A stretch of DNA of 64,000 bases from JAOUEA01 sp963821935 (GTDB lineage Bacteria; Actinomycetota; UBA4738; HRBIN12). Below, piece by piece: positions 1-6,940 of the stretch. The notes under the pieces were generated by a model. The model was not told the DNA's origin. It searched no databases and worked only from the letters and a program-made list of their open reading frames with translations. Within the stretch, counting starts at the first letter, position 1. Each line of letters starts with the position of its first letter. The stretch lies in the NCBI GenBank assembly GCA_963821935.1, contig CAWGFM010000005.1:1240001-1304000 (forward strand), in the 5' to 3' direction. The translations under genes and the position numbers were made by a program.

Positions 1-538
1 CCTCGATCCGGGAGCGCTGGTCGTTCATGGCGTCGAGCTTGTCCTGCTGCTCGCCGACCGCTTCGGCGTACTTCTGGGCGGCCCACTCAGCGCGCTGACG
101 GGCACTGGCGGCGGCCGCGGCGAGGTCGGCGTCGTTCTGAGCGACCGCGCCCATGAACTCGAGTCGGTCGGAGAACTCGGTGAAGTTCTCAGCTCCGAGC
201 AGCACGTCGATCTGTGAGCCGGTGCCGGTGAACGCCTCGACCGCGCGAGCTTCCAGGTCGTCGGTGGCAGCGCGGACGTCGGCATCGGCGGCGGCCTTCT
301 CGGCCTTCATCGCTCCCAGCTTCTCCTGGATGGCTGCCAGCTGGACGCGGGCTTCGTTGTACTGCTCGATCACGATCTCGAGGTCGTGGCCGATCGCGTT
401 GGCCTTGTCCCGAGCCGCCTGCACCTCTTCCTGCGTGGGCGCAGCGACTGAGGTGGTGACCAGAGAGCCGACGATGACGGGGACCACGAAGATCACGGCT
501 ACGAGCAGCCGTGTGAACCTCTTGGTGCTCCCGGTCAT
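1..538 (-). CDS. Secreted coiled-coil protein, N-terminal part (cut by window edge)
   Basis: The reading frame is open from an ATG at 538 to the window edge, so the C-terminus is missing. Residues 1-8 carry basic residues (MTGSTKRF), followed by a hydrophobic core and a VAAP cleavage-like site near residue 34, a classic Sec signal peptide. The rest is Ala/Glu/Lys/Gln-rich heptad-like sequence (for example VQAARDKANAIGHDLE and QLAAIQEKLGAMKAEKAAAD), predicting an extracellular coiled coil. An AGGAGG ribosome site lies just upstream (541-550). This N-terminal organisation is typical of actinobacterial NlpC/P60 or M23 cell-wall hydrolases that work with FtsEX, but the catalytic domain is outside the window, so the enzyme class is only an inference. 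Confidence 0.7.
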   Translation of the reverse strand, partial: MTGSTKRFTRLLVAVIFVVPVIVGSLVTTSVAAPTQEEVQAARDKANAIGHDLEIVIEQYNEARVQLAAIQEKLGAMKAEKAAADADVRAATDDLEARAVEAFTGTGSQIDVLLGAENFTEFSDRLEFMGAVAQNDADLAAAAASARQRAEWAAQKYAEAVGEQQDKLDAMNDQRSRIE

Positions 539-613
539 TTCCCTCCTGGATGTCGTCGGATAATGGCAAAGGCTCCGATACCGGCGACCGGGAGCGGAGC
601 CCTACAGGGACCG

Positions 614-642
614 AGGCTAACGAACGGTCCGAGGGGCGTCAA
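614..642 (-). promoter_or_regulatory. Sigma-A-type promoter of the secreted coiled-coil gene
   Basis: On the minus strand a TTGACG -35 box (637-642) and a TAGCCT -10 box (614-619) are separated by exactly 17 bases. Transcription would begin near 607 and give a leader of about 70 nt containing the AGGAGG site. The remaining bases of the 539-763 gap hold the tRNA terminator and no gene that I can see. Confidence 0.6.
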
Positions 643-728
643 ACCTCCCGGAGCAACCGCCCGCCTGTGGGAACCACGTTTTCGCTGGTCGTCAAGGCTG
701 ATCGCTCGGCCTACGGAAAACGACGGAT

Positions 729-747
729 GACGGGCCGGAATCCCGTC
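729..747 (-). terminator. Terminator hairpin downstream of tRNA-Pro
   Basis: GACGGG (729-734) pairs with CCCGTC (742-747) around a 7-nt loop. On the minus strand the hairpin follows the tRNA 3' end by about 17 nt and is itself followed within about 10 nt by a TTTT run, as expected for an intrinsic terminator. Confidence 0.55.
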
Positions 748-763
748 CGATCTGGTGTCTGAG

Positions 764-837
764 TCGGGACGGCGGGATTTGAACCCGCGACCTCAGCGTC
801 CCGAACGCTGCGCGCTACCAAGCTGCGCTACGTCCCG
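764..837 (-). tRNA. tRNA-Pro (anticodon CGG)
   Basis: The minus strand folds as a cloverleaf: acceptor arm CGGGACG/CGTCCCG, D arm around TAGCGCAGCTTGGTAGCGC, anticodon stem CAGCG/CGCTG enclosing loop TTCGGGA (anticodon CGG, reading CCG codons), and T arm GCGGG TTCAAAT CCCGC. The discriminator base is A. The terminal CCA is not encoded. A TACACT -10 box lies at 848-853. Confidence 0.95.
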
Positions 838-847
838 AAGACCTCAG

Positions 848-853
848 AGTGTA
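848..853 (-). promoter_or_regulatory. -10 box of tRNA-Pro
   Basis: TACACT on the minus strand, 10 nt upstream of the mature tRNA 5' end. No convincing -35 box was identified. Confidence 0.4.
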
Positions 854-889
854 GCGACTCGGACCGGGCTCGCCCGGCCCGTCGCGCCT

Positions 890-1801
890 TCAGCGCGCCC
901 CCTCCGGCAGCTCTGCAGTCTCCGGACGGCGGCGCAGCTCCAGCCAGGTGGCTTCCGGGCGGCACCAGAAGCGGAACGGCGCGAACTTGCTCGTGCCGAG
1001 GCCGGGCGAGGTGTGCAGCACGGATGGGCCCATGCGGATCACGCCCTTGACGAGCCGGCGTGGCATCGAGCAGTTCGTGACGAGCGCCCCCACGACCGGC
1101 AGGCAGACCTGGCCGCCGTGCGTGTGGCCCGCCACCATCAGGTCGTAGCCGAACGAGGCGGTCTCCGGCGCCGAGTCGGGCGAGTGCATGACCGCCAGGC
1201 CGAAGCGATCGGGCGAGGTTCGCGGCGTCACCCGGTAGTCCTGCCACCGGATATGCGCGTCGTCCAGGCCCATCACTTCGATCGGCAGACCGTCCAGGTC
1301 GACATCGTGGCGCGCGTTCGTGAGGTCGCGCCAGCCGGTATCGGTCAGCTGCGAGATCAACTCACTGCTCCGGCCCCTGGACGCCCGGCGCTGCGTCCGG
1401 TCGCGTCGGAAGTACGCGAAGTAGTTCAGCGGCTGGGGCACGTAGTAGTCGTTCGAGCCCAGCACGAACCATGAGGCGAGTCGTCCTCGGTTGTGCCCAA
1501 TCGCCGCGACGACGGTCTCGACGGCCTCGGCCTCGGCCAGGAAATCGCCGGTCACCACCGTGATGTCGGGCTTCGGCAGCGCGGCCAGGAAGCGTGCCTT
1601 CTTCCGGTCGTGTTGCACGAAATGCAGATCGGACAGGTGGAGCAGCGTCAGGGTCGGCGGGCCGTCCGCCGGTAGGATGTCGAGCCGGTGGTGCACCAGC
1701 CGGTACCAACGCCGTTCGATGAGCACCCCGTAGGCCACGCAGATCGTGCCCGCCACCAGAGCGACGAGCAGAACCTGCACGATCACGGCCACACCGAACA
1801 C
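890..1801 (-). CDS. Membrane-anchored calcineurin-like metallophosphoesterase
   Basis: 303 aa. Residues 2-25 form a membrane segment, followed by a calcineurin-like phosphoesterase domain with the metal-binding blocks HLSDLH (55-60), GDF (85-87), GSND (115-118, the actinobacterial variant of GNHD) and GHTHGG (225-230). The family (YkuE/YaeI-like) hydrolyses phosphomonoesters or diesters with two metal ions; the substrate cannot be read from sequence. The GTG start at 1801 is 14 nt from the divergent GTG of the GatB/YqeY gene and has a TACACT hexamer 8 nt upstream (1810-1815), so the mRNA is probably leaderless. As I recall it, the mycobacterial orthologue (Rv3683) also neighbours ponA2. Confidence 0.88.
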   Translation of the reverse strand: MFGVAVIVQVLLVALVAGTICVAYGVLIERRWYRLVHHRLDILPADGPPTLTLLHLSDLHFVQHDRKKARFLAALPKPDITVVTGDFLAEAEAVETVVAAIGHNRGRLASWFVLGSNDYYVPQPLNYFAYFRRDRTQRRASRGRSSELISQLTDTGWRDLTNARHDVDLDGLPIEVMGLDDAHIRWQDYRVTPRTSPDRFGLAVMHSPDSAPETASFGYDLMVAGHTHGGQVCLPVVGALVTNCSMPRRLVKGVIRMGPSVLHTSPGLGTSKFAPFRFWCRPEATWLELRRRPETAELPEGAR

Positions 1802-1809
1802 GGAAGGGC

Positions 1810-1815
1810 AGTGTA
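1810..1815 (-). promoter_or_regulatory. -10 box, leaderless metallophosphoesterase mRNA
   Basis: TACACT on the minus strand with an 8-nt spacer to the GTG start at 1801 and no Shine-Dalgarno in between. Confidence 0.45.
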
Positions 1816-2274
1816 GTGAGCGAGCCTTCGCTGAAGGGTCAGATCCACGAGCAGATGACCGAGTCTCTGCGGTCCGGCGACAAGCTGCGGCTGGGCACGC
1901 TGCGCATGCTCACGTCGGCCATCCGCTACAAGGAGGACGAGGTCGGCCACGAGCTCTCCGACGAGGAGGTTCGCGAGGTCGCCACCAAAGAGGTCAAGAA
2001 GCGCACCGAGTCCGCCGTGGCGTTCCGCGATGCGGGTCGGGACGAGCTGGCCGACAAGGAAGAGGCCGAGCGCGAGGTGGTGGCTGCGTTCGCGCCGGAT
2101 CAGCTGTCCGAAGCCGAGGTCGACGCGCTGGTCGACGAAGCGATCGAGGCCACTGGTGCGGAGTCGATGCAGCAGATGGGGCAGGTCATGGGGCAGGTCA
2201 TGGGCCGGGCGAAGGGCCGCGTCGACGGCAGCGTGGTGCAGTCGAAGGTGAAGGCCAGGCTCTCAGGAGACTGA
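1816..2274 (+). CDS. GatB/YqeY domain protein
   Basis: 152 aa, the normal full length for stand-alone YqeY proteins. The whole chain is the YqeY helical domain (MTESLRSGDKLRLGTLRMLT, RTESAVAFRDAGRDELADKE, then the C-terminal MGQVMGRAKGRVDGS block), which in GatB contacts tRNA during amidotransferase action. The stand-alone protein's role is not settled. The GTG start at 1816 has GGAAGGG seven bases upstream, so unlike its divergent partner it seems to be translated from a Shine-Dalgarno. A strong hairpin follows the stop codon. Confidence 0.9.
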   Translation: MSEPSLKGQIHEQMTESLRSGDKLRLGTLRMLTSAIRYKEDEVGHELSDEEVREVATKEVKKRTESAVAFRDAGRDELADKEEAEREVVAAFAPDQLSEAEVDALVDEAIEATGAESMQQMGQVMGQVMGRAKGRVDGSVVQSKVKARLSGD

Positions 2275-2280
2275 CGACCG

Positions 2281-2303
2281 CCCGGCGACGGTCAGCCGCC
2301 GGG
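2281..2303. terminator. Bidirectional terminator hairpin between convergent genes
   Basis: CCCGGCG (2281-2287) pairs with CGCCGGG (2297-2303) around a 9-nt loop, between the convergent GatB/YqeY and PBP genes; the PBP stop codon lies in the loop. No long T tract is present on either side. Confidence 0.5.
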
Positions 2304-4706
2304 TTCCCGGCCCACGGTGATGGTGACAGTGGATCCGGGAGGCGCCGGTGTGTCGGCGCCGGGCGATTGGGTCAGCACGATCCCGTCCTGTGTCGGGTCG
2401 ACCACCTCTTCGATGCGCACTTGCACGTCGAACCCCGCGCCCTCCAAGGTGGACCTGGCCACGCCGGTGGCGAGCCCGACCACCCGCGGGACGCCGGTGC
2501 TGGGCTCCAGGCCGGTGCTCACGTCGAGCCTGACGGCGATGCCCAGATCGGCGAGCCCACCGCCCGTCGGCACCTGGCTCACGACGGTGCCTTCCGGTTC
2601 GATGCTGTCCACGTCGACCAGCGTCGCCCGGAACCCTGCCGCCTGCAGCGCCGCGATGGCCTCGTCCACCGTGAGGCCGACGACGTCGGGAACGGTGGCG
2701 GTCTCGGTGTCGGGAGCATCGGGGAACCCTTCCGCGGGCAAGCCCTCCATGACGCGGAACATGTAGGCGCGCCAGATGGGAGCCGCCACCGTGCCGCCGA
2801 AGACCGAACCGAGCGAGTACGGGTTGCCGTTGGAGCCGACCCACACCGCCGTCGCCAGCTGACGTGTGTAGCCGCAGAACCACACCGCCTTGTTGAGGTC
2901 GGCGGTCCCGGTCTTGCCGGCCACCGGCCACGGGCCCCAACCGAGGCTGAACGCGCTCGCGGCGGTCCCGGACACCGGAACCCGTTCGAGCATCTCCGTG
3001 ATCAGGTGGGCGATCTCGGGTCGGAGCGCACGCTCGCAGTCGGCCTCGTGCTCGTAGAGCTCCTCACCGTCGCGCTCGATCGTCTGCACCGTGTACGGCG
3101 AACAGTGCGTGCCGCCGTTCGCCAAGGTTGCGTACCCCACCGCCATGTCCAACGGCGAGACCTCGGCGGACCCGGTCGCGAGGGAGGCGACCGGAGGGAG
3201 CTCCTGGGTCACGCCCATCTTGGACGCGACCGGCGGGACGGTCTCGGGACCGATGTCCAGGATCAACTGGGCGAAGACCACGTTGATCGAGTTCTCGGTC
3301 GCAGACCACAGGTCGACGGCCCCGCCCGCGCTGCCGCCCTCGGCGTTGGAGACGCAATGGTCGTCGTCCTGCCACAGCGGGCTGCAGAAGGGAGACGCGC
3401 TGTTGTAGGTCTGGGTCGGTGGCACCCCCTGCTCGAAGGCCGCCGCCAGCACGAACGGCTTGAACGCCGACCCGGTGGGGTGCGGCGTCGCGGCCAGATC
3501 CAGGTTGTCCTCCTTGAAGGTCTTGCCCGAGATCATGGTGCGGATCGCCCCGTTCGATGGATCGACCGACACGATCGAGGTGTCGGGATGGGCGTTGCCG
3601 TTGGTGGGCAGGCCCACCGCATAGGGCTGATCCGCCGTCTGCTGCGCGTACCGCTGCCACGCCGGGTCCAGCGTGGTCGTGATCTTCAGCCCGCCTTCGA
3701 ACAGCGTTCGCTGGCGCGCCTTCTCGCTGCGGCCGAGCGAGTCGTATGCGCCGGCGGCGTTGCCCAGGATCTGCCGGATCATGTACCGCACGAAGAACGG
3801 CTGGTTGCGCTGCGAGAGCCGCTTGCCGGCTCCCTTGGGCAGCCCCAGGTCGGTGCGCTTCGCGCGGTCCTCGCGTTCGCTCGAGATCCCGTACGGGGAG
3901 TCGGGGCCAAGCGCGCCCATGCGCACCAGCACCTCGTTCCGCCGCACCCTGGTCCTGGTGGGGTGGACGAACGGGTCGTACTCCGCCGGCTCCCTGATGA
4001 TGCCGGCCAGCATCGCGCCTTCGGTGAGCGTCAGCTGGGACGCGGGCTTGTGGAAGTAGAACTTCGACGCCGTCCCGATGCCGTACACACCGTTGCCCAG
4101 GTACACCTGGTTCAGGTAGAGCTCGAAGATCTCTTCCTTCGAGTACTCCTCCTCCACGCGGATCGCCAGCGCCAGCTCCTGGAACTTCCGTTCGAAGCTC
4201 AGGTCGTAGGGGTCCAGTCCCAGGGTGTTCTTGACCAGCTGCTGGGTGATCGTGGAGCCGCCCTGCACGACCCGGCCCGCGCGAGCGTTCTGGACCAGGG
4301 CGCGAAGCAGAGAGCTCCAGTTCAAGGCCCCGTGCTCGTAGAAACCGGCGTCCTCGATCGCCAGCACGGCTTTCTGGGCCGCCTTGCTGACGTTCTTCAA
4401 CCGGACGGCTTCGCGGTTGTCCAGGAAGACCGTGGCCAGCACCGTCTCGCCATCGTTGGCGTAGATCGTGGAGCGTTCGGGGAACCGGGGGATGCGCGTG
4501 AAGTCGGCCCCCAGCGCGTTCAGCTTGGCGTCCACGCGCATCACGCCGATGGCCGCTCCGATGAAGGGCGGGGCCAGGATGAACGCCGTCAACGCTCCGG
4601 ACAGCACGATGACGGGCACCAGCAGCACCAGCGCCAACGGCTTGAAGACCATCCGGTCGTTGAGTGGGCGCAGATCGGGGCGTCGAGGACGAGGAGCTGG
4701 GGCCAT
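2292..4706 (-). CDS. Bifunctional penicillin-binding protein with two PASTA domains (PonA2-like)
   Basis: 804 aa from ATG 4706 (an upstream in-frame GTG at 4739 would add 11 residues; neither has a clear Shine-Dalgarno). Domains in order: basic cytoplasmic tail, membrane anchor (about 22-45), glycosyltransferase GT51 with catalytic Glu118 in IEDAGFYEHG and the QGGSTITQQLVKN block, and a transpeptidase with SxxK (S413-K416, GSAFK), SxN (S473-N475) and KTGT (598-601). Two PASTA repeats follow at about 675-735 and 740-802, each opening with VP-VVGL. It polymerises and cross-links peptidoglycan outside the membrane, and PASTA domains bind muropeptides or nascent wall. Two PASTA copies are more than the single one of mycobacterial PonA2. 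It is divergent from the NfeD gene. Confidence 0.93.
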   Translation of the reverse strand: MAPAPRPRRPDLRPLNDRMVFKPLALVLLVPVIVLSGALTAFILAPPFIGAAIGVMRVDAKLNALGADFTRIPRFPERSTIYANDGETVLATVFLDNREAVRLKNVSKAAQKAVLAIEDAGFYEHGALNWSSLLRALVQNARAGRVVQGGSTITQQLVKNTLGLDPYDLSFERKFQELALAIRVEEEYSKEEIFELYLNQVYLGNGVYGIGTASKFYFHKPASQLTLTEGAMLAGIIREPAEYDPFVHPTRTRVRRNEVLVRMGALGPDSPYGISSEREDRAKRTDLGLPKGAGKRLSQRNQPFFVRYMIRQILGNAAGAYDSLGRSEKARQRTLFEGGLKITTTLDPAWQRYAQQTADQPYAVGLPTNGNAHPDTSIVSVDPSNGAIRTMISGKTFKEDNLDLAATPHPTGSAFKPFVLAAAFEQGVPPTQTYNSASPFCSPLWQDDDHCVSNAEGGSAGGAVDLWSATENSINVVFAQLILDIGPETVPPVASKMGVTQELPPVASLATGSAEVSPLDMAVGYATLANGGTHCSPYTVQTIERDGEELYEHEADCERALRPEIAHLITEMLERVPVSGTAASAFSLGWGPWPVAGKTGTADLNKAVWFCGYTRQLATAVWVGSNGNPYSLGSVFGGTVAAPIWRAYMFRVMEGLPAEGFPDAPDTETATVPDVVGLTVDEAIAALQAAGFRATLVDVDSIEPEGTVVSQVPTGGGLADLGIAVRLDVSTGLEPSTGVPRVVGLATGVARSTLEGAGFDVQVRIEEVVDPTQDGIVLTQSPGADTPAPPGSTVTITVGREPGG

Positions 4707-4742
4707 AGGGTCGCACGGAAGGATACCCCTGAGACTCACGGG

Positions 4743-4748
4743 TACGAT
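4743..4748 (+). promoter_or_regulatory. -10 box of the NfeD gene
   Basis: TACGAT, 9 nt before the ATG at 4758, with no Shine-Dalgarno between; the mRNA would start at, or two bases before, the ATG. Confidence 0.4.
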
Positions 4749-4757
4749 AGGTCGCAG

Positions 4758-6065
4758 ATGCGTCGCACGGCCCTCTTCCTGTGCTGTTTCGGTGTGCTCG
4801 CCGCCTGGCCGGGCACCGTTTCGGCCGCCCCGGCCACCACCGTCGTGGTGTTGAAGGTCGAAGGTGCGATCGACCGTCCGATGCTCGGCTACCTGCAGGA
4901 CCGGCTGTCGTCAGCGGAGGCAGACGGCGCCACGGTGGTCCTCCAGATCGACACGTCGGGGACCATCGATCAGGACGGGGTCGCGCTGGCCCAACGGGTG
5001 GCCGAGCTGGACGTCCCGGTGATCGCGTGGGTGGATTCGCCTCCGGCCCGAGCGAGCGGTGCCGGCCTGCTGCTGATGTACGCGGCCTCGTTGACCGCCG
5101 TCTCGCCCGGCTCGCAGACCGGGCCCCTGCATCCGATCGACCTCGCCCAGCCCGATCAGGATGTTCCAGGACTCGACACGACCATCCAGGGCTGGCTGGA
5201 CGATCGCGACAAGGACACGAGCCTGGAACGACAGGATGAAGCCCTGACGGCCCAGGATGCGCTGGATCTTCGGATCGCCACCGCGGTGGCGCAGTCGGTC
5301 CCCGAACTGCTCAACGTGGTCGACGGCGAGACCGTGCAGACCCCGGGCGGGCCTGTCTCCCTGCAGACCCGGATCGCGACCAGCGAGCAGCAGGCCGGCG
5401 AGCGCACGGTCGACATCCGCTTCGACGCCATGGGTCCGCTCGCCAGGGTGGCGCACGGGGTCTCGTCCCCGTCGATGATCTATTTCCTGTTGGTGATCGG
5501 GCTGGCGTGCCTGGCCTTCGAGCTGACACAGCCGGGGTTCGGATTCGCGGGGTTCGCCGGTGTGGGCATGGTGGCGCTGGCGGCCTACGGCATCTGGGTC
5601 GTGCCTCCCTGGTGGCCCGGCATGATCGCCCTGGTCGGCGGCGTCGCGCTCATGACGCTCGACGTGCGCATGCGCCGGTTGGGCCCACTGACGGGCATCG
5701 GGTTGGCGGCCTTCGCCGCCGGGTCGGTGTTCGCGTGGAAGGGGGTCGCCGAGCCCATCGCCATCTCGCCCTGGCTCATCGGCGGTGCGATCGTGGCCAG
5801 CATCCTGTACTACGGATTCGGGCTCACGGTGGCGATCCAGTCGCGCGACCGCATCGTGAACACCCAACGTGGACTGATCGGTTTGGTGGGTGAGGCTCGG
5901 GGTCCCCTGAGCCCCGAAGGTCCCGTCTTCGTGAAGGGCGCGCTGTGGCGTGGCCGCACATCCGGGGAAGCCATCGATGCAGGGACCAAGGTTCGCGTTC
6001 GCGGCGTCGACGGCCTGGTCCTTCGTGTCGCGCCCGAGCCCGAAGAGCTCGGGGCGCCCTCATGA
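4758..6065 (+). CDS. NfeD-family membrane protein with ClpP-like serine protease domain
   Basis: 435 aa. The order is: signal peptide (MRRTALFLCCFGVLAAW, cleavage near AAP 25), ClpP/crotonase-like domain (about 28-215), four to five membrane helices (about 240-365) and a C-terminal NfeD OB-fold (about 380-430). This is the full-length, long NfeD architecture; relatives cleave membrane proteins or stomatin partners. Oddity: the family nucleophile motif A-S-A-G reads A-S-G-A-G here (PPARASGAGLLLM), so by alignment the usual Ser position is Gly, with a Ser one residue earlier. No stomatin/SPFH partner gene lies beside it. An open frame extends far upstream over the antisense PBP gene, but the signal peptide and the -10 box fix the start at 4758. 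Confidence 0.85.
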   Translation: MRRTALFLCCFGVLAAWPGTVSAAPATTVVVLKVEGAIDRPMLGYLQDRLSSAEADGATVVLQIDTSGTIDQDGVALAQRVAELDVPVIAWVDSPPARASGAGLLLMYAASLTAVSPGSQTGPLHPIDLAQPDQDVPGLDTTIQGWLDDRDKDTSLERQDEALTAQDALDLRIATAVAQSVPELLNVVDGETVQTPGGPVSLQTRIATSEQQAGERTVDIRFDAMGPLARVAHGVSSPSMIYFLLVIGLACLAFELTQPGFGFAGFAGVGMVALAAYGIWVVPPWWPGMIALVGGVALMTLDVRMRRLGPLTGIGLAAFAAGSVFAWKGVAEPIAISPWLIGGAIVASILYYGFGLTVAIQSRDRIVNTQRGLIGLVGEARGPLSPEGPVFVKGALWRGRTSGEAIDAGTKVRVRGVDGLVLRVAPEPEELGAPS

Positions 6066-6121
6066 AGCAGCCGAGATGAAGCAGCCGAGCATGACCGCTG
6101 CCAGCCGGAACGCGTGGCGAA

Positions 6122-6442
6122 GTGGTGGCGGCGGAATCCCCGGCGCCCTCGTCTTCGAACAACCCGATAGAGATGCAGAACGAGCTGGTGGCCGGCTGGC
6201 AGCACTTCGCCGCGTGTCGCGGCGAGGATTCCACGCACTTCTTCGCCCCGAGCTACTTCGAACGTCGTTCCGAGAAGAACGCTCGCGAGGCCGTCGCCAA
6301 GGCGATCTGCGTCCGGTGTCCCGTGCGTGCTCAGTGCCTGGAGTACGCGTTGAGCGTCCGCGACAACCACGGGATCTGGGGCGGGCTCAACGAGATGGAA
6401 CGCCGGGCGTTGCTCCGCCAGCGGGCAGAGGAAGCCGTCTGA
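6122..6442 (+). CDS. WhiB-family iron-sulfur transcriptional regulator
   Basis: 106 aa. Four cysteines in WhiB spacing (C32, C63, C66, C72: one Cys, then CVRC, then QC) ligate a [4Fe-4S] cluster, followed by the GIWGG turn (84-88) and a basic tail. WhiB proteins occur in Actinomycetota and their phages, bind the primary sigma factor and sense redox/NO. The GTG at 6122 opens the frame; an ATG at 6173 would also keep every motif. Position next to a PonA2-like PBP and a RidA gene matches what I recall of the mycobacterial whiB4 locus, so WhiB4 is the likeliest subfamily, by context only. Confidence 0.92.
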   Translation: MVAAESPAPSSSNNPIEMQNELVAGWQHFAACRGEDSTHFFAPSYFERRSEKNAREAVAKAICVRCPVRAQCLEYALSVRDNHGIWGGLNEMERRALLRQRAEEAV

Positions 6443-6445
6443 CCC

Positions 6446-6922
6446 ATGGACGATGACGCGATCCAGCGGCGTCTGTCCGAGTTGGGGATCGCCCTGCCAC
6501 CCCCGCCCACGGCCGTGGCCGCCTACGTGCCGGTCCGGCTCGCCGGGCCCACGGCCTACGTCGCGGGCCAGGTGCCCATGATCGATGGAAGCGTGCTGCA
6601 CCCCGGGCGTCTGGGCGAGGCAGACGGGGTCACGGTCGAACAGGGCGCCGAGGGGGCTCGTCAGGCGGCGCTGCAGGCCCTGTCCGCGCTGCGTGAGGCC
6701 GTGGGCGGGACCTTCGAGCGGCTCGTGCAGGTCTCCCAGGTCACCGTGTACGTGGCAGCGACGCCGGAGTTCCGCGACCATCCGATCGTGGCCAACGGCG
6801 CCAGCGACCTGTTCGTCGAGGTCCTCGGCGACGCCGGATCGCATGCACGCGCCGCCGTGGGTATGGCGTCGCTCCCGCTGGGCGCGAGCGTCGAGGTGGC
6901 CGTCACCGCGCAGGTGCGCTGA
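6446..6922 (+). CDS. RidA family protein (YjgF/YER057c/UK114)
   Basis: 158 aa with the RidA fold signature: YVAGQVPM near residue 40, an alpha-helical RQAALQALSALREAVGG block, QVTVYV strand and the C-terminal GASVEVAV strand. Classic RidA deaminates reactive enamine/imine intermediates from PLP enzymes. Here the terminal strand lacks the usual P-x-x-A-R catalytic Arg context (it reads HARAAVGMASLPLGASVEV), so it belongs to a divergent RidA subgroup whose activity is not predictable. It starts 3 nt after whiB and is probably co-transcribed. Confidence 0.85.
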   Translation: MDDDAIQRRLSELGIALPPPPTAVAAYVPVRLAGPTAYVAGQVPMIDGSVLHPGRLGEADGVTVEQGAEGARQAALQALSALREAVGGTFERLVQVSQVTVYVAATPEFRDHPIVANGASDLFVEVLGDAGSHARAAVGMASLPLGASVEVAVTAQVR

Positions 6923-6940
6923 CCGCTCACGCTCCGGCTG

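Noticed and set aside
153..563. Plus-strand 136-codon ORF over the first gene
   Set aside because: Antisense to a secreted coiled-coil protein that has a signal peptide, ribosome site and promoter; Ser/Ala-rich shadow frame.
1746..4757. Open frame extending the NfeD gene upstream by about 1,000 codons on the plus strand
   Set aside because: It is antisense to the GatB/YqeY-PBP region, is Arg/Gly/His-rich like GC-driven shadow frames, and the real protein begins with a signal peptide at 4758.
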